Source: Paeniglutamicibacter terrestris
Lineage (GTDB): Bacteria; Actinomycetota; Actinomycetes; Actinomycetales; Micrococcaceae
DNA: 64,000 bases
NCBI RefSeq assembly: GCF_012271785.1
Contig: NZ_JAAWVT010000001.1
Location: 186,001-250,000 of the forward strand
Direction of reading: 5' to 3'
The position numbers and the translations under genes are program-made. A model generated the notes under the pieces. That model saw only the letters and a program-made list of their open reading frames with translations. It did not search any database and was not told where the DNA came from. This document shows positions 60,960-64,000 of this stretch, in pieces. The number at the start of each line of letters is the position of its first letter. Position 1 is the first letter of the stretch.

Positions 60960-61038
60960 ATAGTTTTCGTTGATTAACATTTCTGAAACAAATGAAACCC
61001 GTTGCGAAAAGACCCTTCCACAACTGATTCCTTCGGGC

Positions 61039-61078
61039 TATGCTCTTTTTCAGCGGCATGGTGGTGCCACACCGCTGA
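61039..61078 (+). promoter_or_regulatory. Promoter and dyad upstream of the Lrp gene
   Basis: TATGCT (61039-61044) is a good -10; the -35 is weak. The start point would be near 61051, inside a dyad TCAGCGG (61050-61056) / CCGCTGA (61072-61078). A regulator bound there would block its own promoter, as Lrp-type proteins often do. Confidence 0.45.
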
Positions 61079-61118
61079 GTAAGGCCACCCATTCGTTCGA
61101 TCAGGAGGTCGATAGGAC

Positions 61119-61598
61119 GTGACCCAATCCGCGCCCCACGGCTCATCCAATGGCTTTGTCATGGATGAAACGTCAAAAGCAATCATTGAGCAATTACAAC
61201 AAGACGGGCGCCGCTCTTACGCAGCCATCGGCAAGGCCGTGGGTCTGAGCGAAGCCGCTGTGCGGCAACGGGTCCAAAAACTCGTCGACAGTAAAGTCAT
61301 GCAAATTGTCGCGGTCACCGATCCGCTGCAGCTTGGCTTTAAACGACAGGCCCTACTGGGTATTAAATCCACCGGCGACATCATTGCCACAGCCGATCGG
61401 ATCTCTGCCCTACCCGAGGTCGACTACTGCGTTGTGGTGGCCGGCCCATCGGACATCATTGCGGAAGTCATCTGCGCCAATGATGAGGACCTCCTTCGTA
61501 TCATCACCGAAATTCGATCCGTGGAAGGGGTACGTGAAACCGAAACGTTCATGTATCTCTCGCTACGTAAACAGGAATACAACTGGGGTACACGATGA
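61119..61598 (+). CDS. Lrp/AsnC-family transcriptional regulator
   Basis: 159 residues from a GTG with AGGAGG about 10 bases upstream. The helix-turn-helix lies at DETSKAIIEQLQQDGRRSYAAIGKAVGLSEAAVRQRVQKLVD, here ending at about residue 58. The RAM ligand-binding domain follows (LLGIKSTGDIIATADRISALPEVDYCVVVAGPSDIIAEV as its core, in two halves). Such regulators respond to amino acids or related molecules. It is likely to control itself, the aminotransferase with which it overlaps by ATGA, and the divergent pot operon. Confidence 0.93.
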   Translation: MTQSAPHGSSNGFVMDETSKAIIEQLQQDGRRSYAAIGKAVGLSEAAVRQRVQKLVDSKVMQIVAVTDPLQLGFKRQALLGIKSTGDIIATADRISALPEVDYCVVVAGPSDIIAEVICANDEDLLRIITEIRSVEGVRETETFMYLSLRKQEYNWGTR

Positions 61599-63001
61599 GC
61601 ATTTCCAGCAAATCAGCAACCAGCACCACTCCTTTGGGCACCGATCGTCAGGACGCGGCCCGGGATCACCTGTGGATGCACATGGCCCGCCACTCTCCTT
61701 CGCAGGGTGGGGCCCACATCCCGATCATCACCCGCGGTGAGGGTCATATGCTTTACGACGATGCCGGCAAGAGCTACATCGATGGCCTGGCCGGCCTCTT
61801 TGTGGTGAACGCCGGCCACGGCCGAGTGGAGCTGGCCGAGGCCGCAGCCAAGCAGGCACAGAAACTTTCCTTCATGCCGCTATGGTCCTACGCCCATGAA
61901 CCGGCCATTGATCTGGCCGAGCGGCTGGCCAACTATGCGCCGGGCGATTTGAATCGCGTCTTCTTCACTACCGGCGGGGGTGAGGCGGTTGAATCGGCCT
62001 TCAAGCTGGCCAAACAGTACTTCAAGTTGAAGGGAAAGCCCGGTAAACACAAGGTCATTTCCCGGGCGCTGGCCTATCACGGCACGCCGCAGGGCGCCCT
62101 GGCGATCACCTCGCTGCCGGATATGAAAACTCCGTTCGAGCCATTGGTCCCCGGAACTTTCCGAGTACCAAACACCAACTTCTACCGCGCCCCGGAGCAG
62201 TTTGCCGATAATGAGAAGGACTTCGGTCTCTGGGCCGCGGAGCGTATCCGTGAGGCCATCGAGTTTGAGGGTGCAGATTCCGTGGCGGCGGTCTTCTTAG
62301 AACCGGTGCAAAACTCCGGCGGATGTTTCCCTCCTCCCCCGGGCTACTTCCAACGCGTGCGCGAGATCTGCGACGAGAACGACGTACTGCTGGTCTCCGA
62401 CGAAGTCATTTGTGCCTTTGGGCGCATTGGCTCGATGTTCGCGTGTGATGACTTCGGCTATGTTCCCGACATCATCACCTGCGCCAAGGGCCTGACCAGT
62501 GGATACTCACCGCTTGGAGCCATGATCGCCTCGGAAAAACTCTTCGAGCCCTTTAAGCACGGGGACACCACCTTCTATCACGGCTACACCTTCGGCGGGC
62601 ATCCGGTCTCGACCGCTGTGGCCATGGCGAACCTGGACATCTTCGAGCGCGAGGGCCTGAACCAGCGGGTGAAGGACAACGCCCCCATCTTCAAATCGAC
62701 CCTGGAGAAGCTCAAGGACCTGCCGATTGTCGGTGATGTCCGGGGTGCTGGCTACTTCTACGGCATCGAGTTGGTCAAGGACAGGAAGACCAAGGAGACG
62801 TTCAACGACGAGGAGTCCGAGCGCCTGCTGCGCGGCTTCCTGTCCACCGCACTCTTCGATGCCGGGCTCTATTGCCGCGCCGATGACCGCGGGGACCCCG
62901 TCATCCAGCTGGCTCCCCCGCTGACGGTGGGCCCACCGGAGTTCGACCAGATGGAATCGATCCTGCGTTCGGTGCTTACCGAGGCGGAAAACCACTTCTA
63001 G
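61595..63001 (+). CDS. Class III PLP aminotransferase (omega-amino acid or polyamine type)
   Basis: 468 residues. The aminotransferase III signatures are LYDDAGKSYIDGLAGLFVVNAGHGR, FTTGGGEAVESAFKLAKQY, VAAVFLEPVQNSGGCFPPP, LLVSDEVICAFGRIG and the PLP lysine in TCAKGLTSGYSPLGAMI. This is the group of putrescine/beta-alanine/taurine:pyruvate aminotransferases. Together with the polyamine-type transporter next door it suggests deamination of putrescine or an omega-amino acid. No aldehyde dehydrogenase for the next step is seen in the window. Its ATG overlaps the Lrp stop. Confidence 0.92.
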   Translation: MSISSKSATSTTPLGTDRQDAARDHLWMHMARHSPSQGGAHIPIITRGEGHMLYDDAGKSYIDGLAGLFVVNAGHGRVELAEAAAKQAQKLSFMPLWSYAHEPAIDLAERLANYAPGDLNRVFFTTGGGEAVESAFKLAKQYFKLKGKPGKHKVISRALAYHGTPQGALAITSLPDMKTPFEPLVPGTFRVPNTNFYRAPEQFADNEKDFGLWAAERIREAIEFEGADSVAAVFLEPVQNSGGCFPPPPGYFQRVREICDENDVLLVSDEVICAFGRIGSMFACDDFGYVPDIITCAKGLTSGYSPLGAMIASEKLFEPFKHGDTTFYHGYTFGGHPVSTAVAMANLDIFEREGLNQRVKDNAPIFKSTLEKLKDLPIVGDVRGAGYFYGIELVKDRKTKETFNDEESERLLRGFLSTALFDAGLYCRADDRGDPVIQLAPPLTVGPPEFDQMESILRSVLTEAENHF

Positions 63002-63017
63002 GTAACGATGAGCCAGC

Positions 63018-63057
63018 AGTAGGGGCGGGACGCAATTGACATGCTCCCGCCCCTACT
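63018..63057 (+). terminator. Terminator after the aminotransferase gene
   Basis: AGTAGGGGCGGGA (63018-63030) pairs with TCCCGCCCCTACT (63045-63057), a 13-bp stem with a 14-base loop. It can also serve the opposing cupin gene 51 bases further on. Confidence 0.82.
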
Positions 63058-63107
63058 TCATGCTCGGAGTCCGCATCGTGCAGACCGCCGGCGCTGCTAA
63101 AAGTTGA

Positions 63108-63392
63108 CTACTTTAACTCGATCTCAACAAAGACGAATTCGGCTGCCCCATCGTTGAAGACGTTGTGTTCGCTGCCAGCGACCCGGGTATAGGAGACACC
63201 CGCCTGCAGGGAGTTCATCACCAGACCGTCCTTCGATTCCAGTCCGAGTTCCCCGGTGGTCATCGGGACCACCACATAATCGGTGGGATGGACGTGCCAG
63301 CCGGTTTCTGTTCCCGGTGCGAAACGCCATTCGGTGACTCGAACGCGTTCATTCTCGATCTGGACGGTGGCGATTGCGGCCGGACGTGTCAT
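63108..63392 (-). CDS. Cupin-domain protein, BauB-like
   Basis: 94 residues from the ATG at 63392 (the frame extends upstream to 63431 without support). The cupin core has FAPGTETGWHVHPTDYVVVPMTTGELGLE, with His residues that would bind a metal, and AGVSYTRVAGSEHNVFNDG. It resembles the small cupin BauB of the Pseudomonas beta-alanine/polyamine pathway, which sits next to a beta-alanine:pyruvate aminotransferase; here a class III aminotransferase lies just beside it on the other strand. The role would be in omega-amino acid degradation. Catalytic function is unknown. Confidence 0.8.
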   Translation of the reverse strand: MTRPAAIATVQIENERVRVTEWRFAPGTETGWHVHPTDYVVVPMTTGELGLESKDGLVMNSLQAGVSYTRVAGSEHNVFNDGAAEFVFVEIELK

Positions 63393-64000
63393 GAATTTCG
63401 CTCGCTTTCTAGGATTCGGTTCCCGAGCCATTGTCAGCTGAATACCGGTCAGCGCTTCAGCTGAGGAGGACCCGGTGCTATTGAATCTGAGTCAATCATA
63501 GAGTTTGTGGTCATCTTTGGACTCAACTAGGAATCGAATTAGAGATCTGCACAAGCAAAAAATCCGAACGAGGCCACGATGCTTGCCATCCTCCCCGACC
63601 TCAGTGGCCAAAGCCTTCCATATCGGGGGTCCCCGACCAATTCATGTTTTGCGACTAAGACTGTCGCCAAGGTGCGGGATCTGCAAATTGTCCCGTCGCC
63701 GAAGTCCTCACCGAGGTGGCCACGATCGACGATTCCCGGCTTCAAGGGGAACAGATCATCGCGACCGTCACCATCAATACCTCACTCACCACGCAAGATA
63801 ACGGCATCAGCGACGAGTCGGGGTGGACAGATCAACACGAACTCTTCCTAGACTCAAACGGAACTTCCTACACCGTTGTCTCTGACCGGCTTTTGTGGAA
63901 CAGCACCGGATAGGAATCTCTTCATCGCCAAGTGCCAGCAGCTGCTATCCAACAGCCTAGAAACACAACGAACCCTCACTCCCCTATCGGCAATCGGAAC
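63393..64000. other. Terminal region with no convincing complete gene
   Basis: About 600 bases. No family is recognised in any frame. One frame on the plus strand from a GTG at 63716 to 63913 gives a 65-residue peptide of normal composition; the frame is open back to 63659 and could be the end of a broken gene. The last 90 bases carry no features that I can name. Confidence 0.45.
63716..63913 (+). CDS. Possible small or truncated protein
   Basis: A 65-residue frame from GTG (63716) with no ribosome binding site. The peptide ATIDDSRLQGEQIIATVTINTS resembles an extracellular beta-rich domain, with no signal peptide. The frame is open back to 63659 (with a Cys-containing stretch SANCPVAEVL) but not to a real start, so it may be the remnant of a larger secreted protein. 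The function is unknown and the gene is doubtful. Confidence 0.25.
   Translation: MATIDDSRLQGEQIIATVTINTSLTTQDNGISDESGWTDQHELFLDSNGTSYTVVSDRLLWNSTG

Noticed and set aside
63505-63801. 98-residue plus-strand frame near the end
   Set aside because: Arg/His/Pro-rich shadow-like composition and no ribosome binding site.

Overview
The window looks like ordinary chromosome from a high-GC Gram-positive actinobacterium, most likely an Arthrobacter-type member of the Micrococcaceae. The taxonomic call is inference. It rests on an MrpA carrying an MrpB-like C-terminus, a CopD-CtaG fusion, a DCD-DUT-like dCTP deaminase, a VanY-type carboxypeptidase, GTG starts, ATGA-coupled operons and several probably leaderless genes with a TANNNT box 5-8 nt before the start codon. 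I saw no insertion sequence, phage gene, CRISPR array, rRNA or origin. One tRNA (Gly, anticodon CCC) is present.

Layout. 0-6 kb: end of a LysE-type exporter, a low-molecular-weight protein tyrosine phosphatase, a P-loop-kinase/PabB fusion, cardiolipin synthase (opposite strand), PabC and a Nudix hydrolase; the pab genes feed p-aminobenzoate/folate synthesis. 6-9.1 kb: an ECF-type thiamin-precursor transporter (YkoE plus a fused YkoD-YkoC) behind a TPP riboswitch whose expression platform is a perfect hairpin covering the Shine-Dalgarno site. 9.1-16 kb: a DUF4235 protein and the Mrp cation/proton antiporter operon (mrpA-C-D-E-F-G). 16-21.5 kb: UMF1-type MFS transporter, malate dehydrogenase, dCTP deaminase, VanY carboxypeptidase and two tandem paralogues of an unrecognised family. 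21.5-28.7 kb: MntH behind a palindromic operator, class I fumarase, an SseB-like protein, a KhtT/KhtU-like cation/proton antiporter pair, tRNA-Gly, an AEC transporter and a RidA protein.

28.9-40.7 kb is the most interesting part. A polar amino acid ABC transporter operon on the + strand meets, at a shared terminator, a six-gene minus-strand operon: permease, ATPase, substrate-binding protein, flavin monooxygenase (LLM), second LLM and second substrate-binding protein. Divergent from it are a large FAD/NAD(P)-binding protein and a GNAT acetyltransferase. The combination of amino-acid ABC importer, LLM monooxygenases and N-acetyltransferase recalls the Bacillus subtilis yxe/ytm operons for S-modified cysteine salvage, so uptake and oxidative breakdown of an organosulfur or N-modified amino acid is the working hypothesis.

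40.7-52 kb: a HerA/DUF853 ATPase, an unknown membrane-anchored protein, a MarR-MFS pair, an NHL-repeat thioredoxin-fold protein, and a copper/cytochrome-oxidase assembly operon (membrane protein, CopC, CopD-CtaG fusion, lipoprotein) behind a 19-bp palindrome. 52-56.3 kb: HU, an SDR oxidoreductase, a DUF1992 protein, a zinc-independent ribosomal protein trio (L28-L33-S14) and a MarR regulator. 56.3-63.4 kb: a PotABCD-type transporter divergent from an Lrp-type regulator and a class III aminotransferase, then a BauB-like cupin; together this looks like polyamine/omega-amino-acid use. The last 600 bases hold no convincing gene.
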